From assembly GCF_038593265.1 (NCBI RefSeq), contig NZ_CP151979.1, positions 868,001 through 932,000 of the forward strand: a stretch of 64,000 nucleotides of DNA, written 5' to 3'. Shown here piece after piece: positions 56,399-64,000 of this stretch. The notes below the pieces were generated by a model. The model searched no databases. It worked only from the letters and a program-made list of their open reading frames with translations, and was not told where the DNA came from. Source of the DNA: Ureibacillus sp. FSL W7-1570. GTDB lineage: Bacteria > Bacillota > Bacilli > Bacillales_A > Planococcaceae. The first letter of the stretch is position 1; each line of letters starts with the position of its first letter. The position numbers were made by a program, and so were the translations under genes.

Positions 56399-57691
56399 CT
56401 ACCGCTTACTCTTCTTCAATTTCTTCTTGATTTTCTGCATTTCCTTCTGCATCGCTTTTTTATAACCCGGCTTCACTTTTTTCGGTTTTCGCACCAGCGC
56501 TTTTGCGACTTTGTCCAATTCATCTTCCTGCTTTACGCGTTTTTTGCGGGCTTGACGGTCTTTTAATTCAATCCATTCCCCATCCTTCACGTCGCGATGT
56601 TTAAATGGAATGCCCAATTTTTCATCAATGCGGTCCAAAGCATCTTCATCATCCGGACCATACAGGGTGATGGCTGTTCCCTCCAGACCCGCGCGCGCTG
56701 TTCGTCCGACGCGGTGGACGAAAAACTCCAAGTCTTCAGGAATTTCATAATTGATTACGTGGGAAACGCCTTCGATATCAATGCCCCGGGCTGCCAAATC
56801 CGTTGCGACAATGTACTGGAATTCCAAGTCGCGGATTTGCTTCATCATTTTCTTGCGTTCCCTTGGCGTCAAATCCCCATGAATTTCCCCTGTGCGGATG
56901 CCGTTTTCCGATAGGAAGCTTGCCACTTCATCCGCCGTTTTTCTCGTATTGCAGAAGATGAGGCATAAAAACGGATTGATAGTCTTGCAAACTTCCAGCA
57001 GTTTGTCCGACCGGTTTTTGGATCGGATCGGCACAAGGAAAAATTCTATCCCTTCCGCCACCGGTTTCCGGTCATTGATTTTGATGTGCGCTGGGGATTC
57101 CATATATTTATTGAGGAATGGCTGCAACTTGACGGGGATGGTCGCTGAGAAAACGTACATTTCCAGCTTTTCCGGCATGCGCGCCGCAAAACCGTCGATT
57201 TCTTCAATGAATCCCATGTCGAAAGCCAAGTCCGCTTCATCCACCACCAAAATTGGCGCTTTGTGGACAAGAAGGGCATTTTCCTTCACCAAATCATGAA
57301 TTCGTCCAGGCGTTCCGACAACGATGTGGGGTTGGTTTTTCAGCTTTTCCATCAATCGTTGCTTGTCCGTGCCGCCAATCAGCAATTTCGCCGTAATTTC
57401 CGTGCCTTCGATAATTTCTTTCAATCGTTCATATATTTGAGTCGCCAATTCCCTCGTCGGCGAAGTGATCACCGCTTGCACTTCCTGTTTGCCCGTATCG
57501 ATTCTTTGGACAATCGGCAATAAGAAGGCATGGGTTTTCCCGGTCCCTGTGTGGGCTTGCCCAATGGCGCTTTTCCCTTCCAGAATCAACGGAATCATTT
57601 CTTTCTGAATCGGAGTTGGTTCTTTAAAGCCGAGCTTTTGAATGGCATCCATAATAAATGGTTTGAATTGAAATTCTGTAAAGTTCGACAT
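56399..57691 (-). CDS. cshB: DEAD-box RNA helicase CshB
   Basis: A 430-residue ATP-dependent RNA helicase. The Q motif is [21 protein letters not shown], motif I AHTGTGKT, motif [10 protein letters not shown], motif III FSATIP, and motif [12 protein letters not shown]. The tail is rich in Lys/Arg ([12 protein letters not shown]...KKLKKSKR), the usual CshB extension. It acts in RNA unwinding, ribosome assembly and growth in the cold. AGGAGGGA precedes ATG 57691. It is first of the cshB-nfo operon. Confidence 0.94.
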   Translation of the reverse strand: MSNFTEFQFKPFIMDAIQKLGFKEPTPIQKEMIPLILEGKSAIGQAHTGTGKTHAFLLPIVQRIDTGKQEVQAVITSPTRELATQIYERLKEIIEGTEITAKLLIGGTDKQRLMEKLKNQPHIVVGTPGRIHDLVKENALLVHKAPILVVDEADLAFDMGFIEEIDGFAARMPEKLEMYVFSATIPVKLQPFLNKYMESPAHIKINDRKPVAEGIEFFLVPIRSKNRSDKLLEVCKTINPFLCLIFCNTRKTADEVASFLSENGIRTGEIHGDLTPRERKKMMKQIRDLEFQYIVATDLAARGIDIEGVSHVINYEIPEDLEFFVHRVGRTARAGLEGTAITLYGPDDEDALDRIDEKLGIPFKHRDVKDGEWIELKDRQARKKRVKQEDELDKVAKALVRKPKKVKPGYKKAMQKEMQKIKKKLKKSKR

Positions 57692-57897
57692 GTTTCGTCC
57701 CTCCTAACATAAGTTATATTGTAACATCACCCTATGTCATAGAACAATGATTACAGCTTTTGCGTGCGGATTTTATCAATTGCCGCCTTTCCAAACTGGA
57801 ATATAAAAAGACGACTCATAATATAATGTCTAGTACTTAACATTTCTGGAATGCGGGATAACAAGAGAAAGATCAGTATTGGAAAGGAGGAAGGAAC

Positions 57898-58566
57898 ATA
57901 TTCCAAAGTCTGCAAAAAGAGATTATCGTCATTGAAATATCTGGCGGAAAACACTTAAACGGCTCCGTTGTCGATTCCAGTGATGAACTCATCGTGTTAT
58001 ATGATGGGAATAAATTTGTCTATATACCATTTGAACATATCCAATCATTCTATAAAGATTTCGAAAACGAAAATAATATTCAAACTCCATCAGAAATCCC
58101 GGCATTTATTTCGCGGGTCAACCAAAATTTGACACTAAAAAATATACTCACATTGGCGAAGGGCATCCACGTGGAAATCATGGTCGCCAAAAACGAACCC
58201 CTGCATGGTGTGATCACAACCATCAAAGACGACTATTTTGTATTCGAGTCGCCTGTTTACAAAAGGATGTACATTGCCCAGTACCATTTGAAATGGCTGA
58301 TACCACATTTGAACCAATTACCTTATGGCCTTAGCGAGAAAGAATTTCAGCATTTCGCATCGGCAAACGATGAAACCTTTCAAAGCACTTTCGTTTCCCA
58401 GCTTGCTGAATTGAAAAATCAAATGGCTATATTGAATTTGGGGAAAGATTTTTCCCACATCGGGAAAGTCATCAATGTAAACAATCAGTTGATCAGTATA
58501 GAAAACGGAAAATCGAAACTCACTTATTTTAATCTCTCCCACATTCAAACCCTTCAACTAGTTTAA
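57898..58566 (+). CDS. Protein with three small barrel-like repeats, possibly a spore coat protein
   Basis: About 222 residues if started at ATA 57898, or 190 from GTG 57994. Three similar segments resemble the short DUF2642/Sm-like barrels of spore coat proteins: EIIVIEISGGKHLNGSVVD...YIPFEHIQSF, HVEIMVAKNEPLHGVITTI...YHLKWLIPH, and FSHIGKVINVNNQLISIENG...LSHIQTLQ. This relation is by pattern only. A perfect AAAGGAGG lies 7 nt before ATA 57898, and the first repeat needs codons upstream of GTG 57994, so the longer form is favoured even though ATA is an unusual start. It is followed by a strong terminator. Confidence 0.6.
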   Translation: MFQSLQKEIIVIEISGGKHLNGSVVDSSDELIVLYDGNKFVYIPFEHIQSFYKDFENENNIQTPSEIPAFISRVNQNLTLKNILTLAKGIHVEIMVAKNEPLHGVITTIKDDYFVFESPVYKRMYIAQYHLKWLIPHLNQLPYGLSEKEFQHFASANDETFQSTFVSQLAELKNQMAILNLGKDFSHIGKVINVNNQLISIENGKSKLTYFNLSHIQTLQLV

Positions 58567-58569
58567 TGG

Positions 58570-58617
58570 AAAAAAGGCTTTCAAGAAAGTTCTTTACCTT
58601 CTTAAAAGCCTTTTTCT
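58570..58617. terminator. Bidirectional terminator between the 57898 gene and dctP
   Basis: AAAAAAGGCTTT pairs with AAAGCCTTTTT with an inner stem CAAGAA-TTCTTA (58571-58615). It serves both convergent genes. Confidence 0.85.
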
Positions 58618-58619
58618 TA

Positions 58620-59879
58620 TTAGTGGGCTTCCAATTTGTGCTGTTTCAATTCTTCGTATTTCGCCACATCAAATTCTTTTTCCGATTTTGAAATCACGAC
58701 CGCTGATAACGCATTCCCTATCAAATTCGTCACGGAACGGGCTTCTGACATAAAGCGGTCCACACCGATCAACAGGGCGATCCCTTCAATCGGAATCATC
58801 GGGAATGCCGCGAGTGTCGCCGCAAGTGTGATAAATCCGGAGCCCGTCACCCCGGCAGCCCCTTTGGACGTAATCATCAACACGGCCAGGATGGTAACAA
58901 TTTGTACCCATGTTAAATGAATGCCATAAGCTTGCGCGATAAATAAAGTTGCCATCGACAAATAGATCGCTGTTCCATCCAGGTTGAAGGAGTAGCCGGT
59001 TGGAACGACCAATCCGACTGTTTGTTTGGAACAACCAAATTGTTCCAACTTTCTGATCAAAGACGGCAATGCCGATTCAGATGAAGATGTCCCGATGACG
59101 ATGAAGATTTCTTCTTTGATATAGGCAATAAATTTTAAGATATTGATGCCATAAAATCTGGCGATGGAACCTAAAATGAACACGATAAATATAAACATGG
59201 TCGTATAAACGGAAACCATTAAAAGCCCCAAGTTTGCCAAAGACTTGATTCCGAAGTTGCCGATCGTATAGGCCATTGCACCAAATGCCCCAATCGGTGA
59301 AAAGATCATCACCATGCCGACAATTTTGAAAAAGATTTCTGAAACGTTTTCAAAAAAGGTAATCACAGGTTTCGCCCGCTCTCCGACAGCCGCCGCCGCA
59401 AGTCCAAACAACACCGCCGCAAACAACGTCGGCAATAATTCGCCATTGGCCAATGCCCCTACAAAGTTGTCAGGTATAATACTGGAAATGAAATGGGCAA
59501 GCCCGTGCTCCGATTCGGAAGCCGCCGAAGTGTATTTTGAAATGTCGGCATTTCCTGCAGCAGAGGTATCCAATCCTTTACCTGGTTGAATGACTAGTGC
59601 AACGATGATTCCAATGGCAAGGGCAATAGTGGAAACGATTTCAAAATAGATTAGCGCTTTGCCGCCGATTTTTCCGACCTTCTTTACATCCCCCATGCTG
59701 CCGATTCCAACGACCACCGTCAAAAAGATGATTGGGGCAATCAACATCTTGATCAATTTAATGAATAAATCCGCAAGTATCTTCAACTTTGCCCCAAATT
59801 CAGGCCAAACCGCCCCTACAATAATCCCCAAGATGATTGCTATAATCACTTGAACTGTAAGATTTTTCAATATTTTCAT
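58620..59879 (-). CDS. dctP: C4-dicarboxylate:proton/sodium symporter (DAACS family)
   Basis: A 419-residue transporter with eight spans and two re-entrant loops, importing succinate, fumarate and malate. IGTSSSESALPSLIRKLE near residue 268 and PTGYSFNLDGTAIYLSMA near residue 300 are the conserved substrate/ion-binding segments; the SSSESALP form matches DctA/DctP and not glutamate carriers. GGGGATG precedes ATG 59879. Next to it are DctB, DctS and DctR homologues, reproducing the B. subtilis ydbEFGH module with the transporter on the other side. Two TTATATAA-core palindromes lie in its upstream region (60037-60083). Confidence 0.9.
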   Translation of the reverse strand: MKILKNLTVQVIIAIILGIIVGAVWPEFGAKLKILADLFIKLIKMLIAPIIFLTVVVGIGSMGDVKKVGKIGGKALIYFEIVSTIALAIGIIVALVIQPGKGLDTSAAGNADISKYTSAASESEHGLAHFISSIIPDNFVGALANGELLPTLFAAVLFGLAAAAVGERAKPVITFFENVSEIFFKIVGMVMIFSPIGAFGAMAYTIGNFGIKSLANLGLLMVSVYTTMFIFIVFILGSIARFYGINILKFIAYIKEEIFIVIGTSSSESALPSLIRKLEQFGCSKQTVGLVVPTGYSFNLDGTAIYLSMATLFIAQAYGIHLTWVQIVTILAVLMITSKGAAGVTGSGFITLAATLAAFPMIPIEGIALLIGVDRFMSEARSVTNLIGNALSAVVISKSEKEFDVAKYEELKQHKLEAH

Positions 59880-60036
59880 ATCATCATCCCCGTCAAAAAT
59901 TGATTTGTTGTTATGCTTGAATCTATAATAATAAAAATTATTTGAAAATTAGTTTTTCGTTTATAAAGGTTATTTCGTTTGTTTTGTTCATTATCCGGAA
60001 GAATCCTTAAAAACCCTGATGTTTCAAGGGTTTGCG

Positions 60037-60083
60037 TGTTATATGACTGATCTTTAAAGCAATTCTTTTGTTATATAACAAAA
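60037..60083. promoter_or_regulatory. Paired palindromes upstream of dctP
   Basis: A perfect 18-bp palindrome TTTTGTTATATAACAAAA (60066-60083) and a degenerate half TGTTATATGAC (60037-60047), centres about 32 bp apart. They lie between the dctB terminator and dctP and match the pair upstream of cstA (35281-35326). They are probable operators, perhaps for DctR; this is inference. Confidence 0.55.
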
Positions 60084-60115
60084 ATAAAAAAGGTCCCCTT
60101 TTTCAAGGAAACCTT
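60081..60115 (-). terminator. Terminator of dctB
   Basis: AAGGTCCCC and GGAAACCTT (60089-60115) form an imperfect stem, followed on the minus strand by TTTTTTATTTTT. It lies 24 nt below the stop. Confidence 0.6.
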
Positions 60116-60138
60116 CATTTTGTTCATTTTGTTCAATT

Positions 60139-61194
60139 TCAAAAATCTTCCACTTTATCGATATCTTGCAGAAGCAGATTGAAATATGTGCCATTCCCCT
60201 TTTGATTAAAGTATTCGTAAAGGGGGCTGACAGATTGCATCCATTGCTTTTTATTTTGTTCATTCAATTGGATTATTTCCACATTCGGTTCTTTATAAAG
60301 CTTCTCCAAAAATTCCCCGTTGATCCGTTCAGCCAACTCAAATTGCCATTCTTGCATTTCTTCCAATGATTCGATGATGATTTGTTGATCCTCTTCCGTT
60401 AAACTATTCCAAAAATTTTCATTCATCATCACCGCATAGGCCATGATGCCATGATTGGAAAGGGTGATGTGATTTTCCATTGTATAAAATTTTTTCGAAT
60501 AAATATTCGAAATCGTGTTTTCCTGGGCATCAATCAACTGGTTTTGAATTTCATAATAGACATCATCAAAATTTAAAGGGATCGGCTCCGCATTTAGCTT
60601 GCGATATTGTTCTTTAATGATATCGCTGCCCATCGTCCGGATCTGTTTCCCTTTGAAATCTTCCGCACGGATAATCGGTTGGTTGGAAGAGATTTGCTTG
60701 AATCCGTTGCTCCAAAAAGTGAGCCCTTTGATATGAAGCTTTGACAATTCTTCCAACAGCTTGCCGCTCAACTCCCCGGTCAAAACGGCCTTCAACTGTT
60801 CGTTGGTTTCGATGACAAAGGGCAAATCCAGCACCTGCCAACTTGGCAAACGTTCGGTCATTTTGGAAGTGGTCGGGGCGATCATTTGCACTTCATTATC
60901 CAACAAGGCTTCCAATTCATCATAATCGCTGTACAACATGCCGTCAGGATACACTTTCACCATGATCCGGCCCCCGCTTTTTTCTTCCACCAGTTCCGCA
61001 AACTTTTTGGCCACCATCCCTTTTGGCGTATTTTCCGCCACAACATGGCTGAAATTGATGATGATTTGATCATCCAATCCCACTTGTTCATCATCATAGG
61101 CTATTTTTTCTTTTGAAAATGCCCCTTGCTGATATGCGATCAATCCTATGACAAACAGAATCGTCAAAACTGCGCTACCCACAAAATATTTCAT
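60139..61194 (-). CDS. dctB: TRAP-type dicarboxylate-binding protein (DctB-like)
   Basis: A 351-residue extracytoplasmic protein with an N-terminal anchor (FVGSAVLTILFVIGLIAY) and no lipobox. The DctP/TRAP binding fold is clear: NFSHVVAENTPKGMVAKKFAEL (about 50), EKSGGRIMVKVYPDG, and QIRTMGSDIIKEQYRKL (about 180). No TRAP permease (DctQM) is near. With DctS/DctR and a DAACS carrier alongside, it should act like B. subtilis DctB as a binding-protein co-sensor. The upstream codons ATG 61206 and GTG 61212 are possible starts; ATG 61194 has GGTGA 5 nt upstream. It is divergent from dctS, with only about 75 bp between starts. Confidence 0.87.
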   Translation of the reverse strand: MKYFVGSAVLTILFVIGLIAYQQGAFSKEKIAYDDEQVGLDDQIIINFSHVVAENTPKGMVAKKFAELVEEKSGGRIMVKVYPDGMLYSDYDELEALLDNEVQMIAPTTSKMTERLPSWQVLDLPFVIETNEQLKAVLTGELSGKLLEELSKLHIKGLTFWSNGFKQISSNQPIIRAEDFKGKQIRTMGSDIIKEQYRKLNAEPIPLNFDDVYYEIQNQLIDAQENTISNIYSKKFYTMENHITLSNHGIMAYAVMMNENFWNSLTEEDQQIIIESLEEMQEWQFELAERINGEFLEKLYKEPNVEIIQLNEQNKKQWMQSVSPLYEYFNQKGNGTYFNLLLQDIDKVEDF

Positions 61195-61268
61195 ACGTTT
61201 CACCATAGCCACTGTAATATAATATGATTATAGCCATTATGGCAAAAATGCGTTCGGAGGGCAATGAA

Positions 61269-62864
61269 TTGAAAAGAAGAAAATTATCAATGAATTCGAA
61301 AATCATGTTCCTCACCTTTTTCATTATTGCCTTCTCCTTTTTTATTGCGGGCAGTTTTGTCCTTGGTAGTATGATAAAGGAAAGGGAAAAAGAAATTGGG
61401 CAAAGGGCCATGCTCGTTGCAAGAACGGTGGCCAATCTGCCCGAATTGAAAACCTCTCTCCAAAACGAAAACTTCGGTGAGGCGTCAAAGAAAATTAATC
61501 AAATCGTTGACGAAATCCGCACCATTAACCGCGCGGAGTATATTGTTGTGATGGATATGAACCGGATCAAATATTCCCATCCGTCCAAAAATCAAATCGG
61601 ACAAATAAGCAAGTCCACCGATATCAATGCAGCCTTTGCGGAACATTATTATCTTTCAAAGGCAAAAGGTGAAAAAGGAATCATGTTGCGGGCATTTGTT
61701 CCGATCATGGATGAAAATAAACAAATTGGCGTAACAGTGGTCGGTTACTCGCTGCCCACTTTCTCAGACTTTTTTTCTGAGTATTCAAATGAGATTTTAA
61801 TCACTTTTGCCCTGTCAATGTTGTTTAGCGCATTTGGAGCGAAAGCCCTTGGCATGCATATCAAAAAACAAATTTTTGGACTTGAACCCCATGAAATTGC
61901 AAAACTCTATGTGGAGCGGACGGAAACCTTCAATTCCATGCATGACGGAATCATTGCCATCGACCAGGATTTGAAGATCACCATTTTTAATCAAAAGGCT
62001 TGCGAAATCTTGGGCGTGGATCTGGAACCTTCCCAATGCATCGGAAAAAGGATCGAAGACGTGATTCCTGACACAAGGCTGCCGGAAATTGTGTATTCCA
62101 AAAAACCGGTGTATGACCAGGAAATTTTTGTGAACAACCACAGCATTTTAAGCAACCGCATCCCCATTTCCGTAGATGGGCAAGTGGTGGGAGCCGTGGC
62201 GGTATTCAAAGACTTGACGGCCTTCAAAAAAATGGCGGAAGAATTGACGGGCGTCAAAGCTTATGTACAAGCATTGCGTGTCCAAACCCATGAATACAAA
62301 AACAAACTCCATACCATTGCGGGGCTGTTGCATTTAGGACGGACAAAACAAGCGCTCGAATACTTATCCCAAGTATCGAGCCAACATGATAATGTCACAA
62401 AATTTCTGAATGAACGGATTTATAATGAGAATATCTCCGGCCTATTGTTAGGCAAAATCATCCGTGGACAGGAATTGGGGATCAGGGTTACCATCGATAA
62501 AGAAAGCCGTTTTACCAGATTTCCTGAAAAGCTGGATTATCATGATTTTGTGGTATTATTGGGCAATTTGATTGAAAACGCCTTTGATGCGTTGATCATG
62601 GCCAATAAAGACGAAAAAGAAATCCACATTTCAATCGATGACCGGGATGAAGTCCTCGCGATCGAAGTGAGTGACAACGGCATCGGCATGACGGAAGAAG
62701 TGAAGTCGCAAATTTTTGAAAGAGGTTATTCTACAAAAGAAAAAGAAAATCGTGGAATCGGGTTGTACCTGGTGAAAGAAATTGTGAAAAAAGGAAATGG
62801 TGTCATCGAAGTGTACAGCGAACCTGACAAAGGAACCACATTCTTGATATCATTCAATTTTTAG
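61269..62864 (+). CDS. dctS: Sensor histidine kinase DctS (CitA/DcuS family)
   Basis: A 531-residue membrane sensor. Two spans bracket an extracytoplasmic PASTA-less PDC sensor domain (about 30-165; VVMDMNRIKYSHPSKNQIG). A cytoplasmic PAS domain follows (MHDGIIAIDQDLKITIFNQKA, about 220-300), then the SpoB-type histidine box TFHEY-like QTHEYKNKLHTIAGLL (His near 352), the N box GNLIENAFDAL and the G box DNGIGM...RGIGLYLVKE. It senses C4-dicarboxylates, probably with DctB. TTG 61269 with GGAGGG 7 nt upstream is preferred over ATG 61224. dctR follows by 9 bp. Confidence 0.9.
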   Translation: MKRRKLSMNSKIMFLTFFIIAFSFFIAGSFVLGSMIKEREKEIGQRAMLVARTVANLPELKTSLQNENFGEASKKINQIVDEIRTINRAEYIVVMDMNRIKYSHPSKNQIGQISKSTDINAAFAEHYYLSKAKGEKGIMLRAFVPIMDENKQIGVTVVGYSLPTFSDFFSEYSNEILITFALSMLFSAFGAKALGMHIKKQIFGLEPHEIAKLYVERTETFNSMHDGIIAIDQDLKITIFNQKACEILGVDLEPSQCIGKRIEDVIPDTRLPEIVYSKKPVYDQEIFVNNHSILSNRIPISVDGQVVGAVAVFKDLTAFKKMAEELTGVKAYVQALRVQTHEYKNKLHTIAGLLHLGRTKQALEYLSQVSSQHDNVTKFLNERIYNENISGLLLGKIIRGQELGIRVTIDKESRFTRFPEKLDYHDFVVLLGNLIENAFDALIMANKDEKEIHISIDDRDEVLAIEVSDNGIGMTEEVKSQIFERGYSTKEKENRGIGLYLVKEIVKKGNGVIEVYSEPDKGTTFLISFNF

Positions 62865-62873
62865 GAGGATTTC

Positions 62874-63581
62874 ATGGCAATTAAAGTGTTATTGATCGAA
62901 GACGATCCAATGGTTAGGGAAGTCAATCGGCAATTTATTGAAAAAGTGGAAGACTTTGAAGTCATTGCCATGTGCAAAAATGGCGTCGAAGGTTTTCAAA
63001 AAATCCTGGAATGTAAACCGGATTTGGTATTCATGGATATATTCATGCCCGAACAGGACGGACTCTCCACTTTAAGAAAAATCCGGTCGGAAAATTTGCC
63101 TGTGGATTGTATTGCCGTCACAGCGGCGAATGATTTGCAAACCATTCAGCAAATTTTGCACTTGGGCGTGTACGACTATATTATGAAACCCTTCACCTTC
63201 GAACGGATGCAGCAAACGTTGTTGAATTATAAAAAGTTTAAACATGTCAGTGCCGAAACACGGATTTTGAATCAGGAAGAGTTGGACAACCTTATTCATC
63301 CCCATGGGAACATGGAAAACCGGGAAACAAAGAGCGGCCATTTGCCCGAGGAACTTCCGAAGGGGTTCAACCGTTCAACGCTCAATAAAGTCCTCCACTA
63401 TCTGAAAGAAGCAGAAAATGGGGCCTCCGCCGATGATGTGGCGGCAGCCATCGGGGTGGCAAGAGTCACGGCAAGACGGTATCTGGATTTTTTGGAAAAG
63501 CAAAATATGGTGAGTGTCGATGTGCATTATGGCGGCATCGGAAGACCCATCAACCAATACTTTATTCAGAAGGATAATTGA
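62874..63581 (+). CDS. dctR: Response regulator DctR
   Basis: A 235-residue CitB-type regulator. The receiver has the acidic pocket EDDPMVREV (residues 9-10), phosphoacceptor Asp in VFMDIFMPEQDGL (about 55) and Lys in YDYIMKPFTF (about 106). The C-terminal winged helix contains ADDVAAAIGVARVTARRYLDFLE. AGGAGG is 5 nt before the ATG. Phosphorylated by DctS it should activate dctP and possibly dctB; the shared palindromes at 60 and 35 kb are candidate targets. Confidence 0.92.
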   Translation: MAIKVLLIEDDPMVREVNRQFIEKVEDFEVIAMCKNGVEGFQKILECKPDLVFMDIFMPEQDGLSTLRKIRSENLPVDCIAVTAANDLQTIQQILHLGVYDYIMKPFTFERMQQTLLNYKKFKHVSAETRILNQEELDNLIHPHGNMENRETKSGHLPEELPKGFNRSTLNKVLHYLKEAENGASADDVAAAIGVARVTARRYLDFLEKQNMVSVDVHYGGIGRPINQYFIQKDN

Positions 63582-63591
63582 GCATAAAAAT

Positions 63592-63640
63592 AAAGGATTT
63601 TATATATTAGAGTCCGCTAATATATAAAATCCTTTTATAT
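63592..63640. terminator. Bidirectional terminator between dctR and ispH
   Basis: AAAGGATTTTATATATTAG and CTAATATATAAAATCCTTTT form an almost perfect 19-bp stem with a 6-nt loop (63593-63636). It serves both convergent genes. Confidence 0.9.
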
Positions 63641-63649
63641 TTTCTCCCA

Positions 63650-64000
63650 TTATTCTTCGGGCAGAATTTTCTTCACCGGTTTCGGCTCTTTGATTTTCGG
63701 AAGGATTTTATCAAGGGTCACTGTGCGTTTAATTTCATGGGTCGATGGGTCGTTTTTGTCGAACTTCTCCAAAAATGCAATGACTTCCTTGACAATCGGC
63801 GTTGGTGTGGAAGCTCCTGCCGTCACCGCCACCTTCTCCGCATCCATTAACCATTCGATTTTCAATTCGGATAGATCGGCGATTCGGTATGCGGGTGTTC
63901 CCGCAATTTCTTCCGACACTTGTTTTAACCGGTTAGTATTGTTGGAGCGGGGATCGCCGACAACGATGACGACATCCGCTTCTTTTGCCTGCTGTGCGAC
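63650..64000 (-). CDS. ispH: 4-hydroxy-3-methylbut-2-enyl diphosphate reductase (5' partial)
   Basis: The last ~116 residues of IspH (LytB), the final enzyme of the MEP isoprenoid route, a [4Fe-4S] enzyme making IPP and [21 protein letters not shown] and [15 protein letters not shown] are family motifs; the tail [15 protein letters not shown] is a Bacillus-type extension. The frame is open through the window edge, so the start and the first cysteines are outside. Location near cshB-nfo agrees with B. subtilis yqfP. Confidence 0.93.
   Translation of the reverse strand, partial: VAQQAKEADVVIVVGDPRSNNTNRLKQVSEEIAGTPAYRIADLSELKIEWLMDAEKVAVTAGASTPTPIVKEVIAFLEKFDKNDPSTHEIKRTVTLDKILPKIKEPKPVKKILPEE

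Overview
The window reads as chromosome of a spore-forming, aerobic Bacillota of the order Bacillales. It carries a GerA-type germinant receptor operon, a qoxABCD menaquinol oxidase, a DctB/DctS/DctR/DctP dicarboxylate module, a Zur-controlled zinc importer and an nfo-cshB-ispH neighbourhood ordered much as in Bacillus subtilis. Moderate GC, TTG/GTG starts behind strong AGGAGG sites and numerous insertion sequences suggest a Planococcaceae/Ureibacillus-like relative, but no rRNA is present to settle this. No tRNA, rRNA or CRISPR was found.

Layout. 1-6.4 kb is a graveyard of mobile DNA: an IS3-type transposase cut by the window edge, a frameshifted secreted-protein gene, a topoisomerase III missing its Toprim domain, and a 2.45 kb element pairing an ISL3-type transposase with a BRO-N protein. 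6.6-17 kb is core chromosome on the minus strand (Na/Pi cotransporter, DoxX, aspartokinase, topoisomerase III, aspartase). 17-30 kb holds a DMT transporter, an intact ISL3 element with 8-bp target duplication, an ABC-F/CvfC pair, qoxABCD and an enoyl-CoA hydratase. 30-33 kb is a DUF4062 gene broken by an IS and two frameshifts. 33-44 kb carries cstA, a CPBP protease, a cobalamin-salvage operon (cobU-cobS-cobC plus a CobU-like gene) and the ger operon, whose gerA is split by an IS4-family element with 10-bp target duplication. 44-50 kb has two MFS transporters, a BtuF-like lipoprotein and znuC-znuB-zur. 50-64 kb has a group IIC intron, a PBP4-type peptidase, nfo, cshB, a probable coat-type protein, the dct module and the 3' part of ispH.

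The most unusual feature is a family of four intergenic repeat arrays (about 9.5, 18.2, 52.7 and 55.2 kb). Their sequences differ, but all follow one spacing rule: a hexamer of type (A/T)NNGCC placed every 21 bp four times, then a 40-41 bp gap, giving a 103-104 bp unit equal to about ten DNA helical turns. A second regulatory observation is a TTGTTATATAACAA palindrome, with a degenerate partner about 30 bp away, shared by the upstream regions of cstA and the dicarboxylate transporter; it is a candidate site for the DctR-type regulator encoded nearby.
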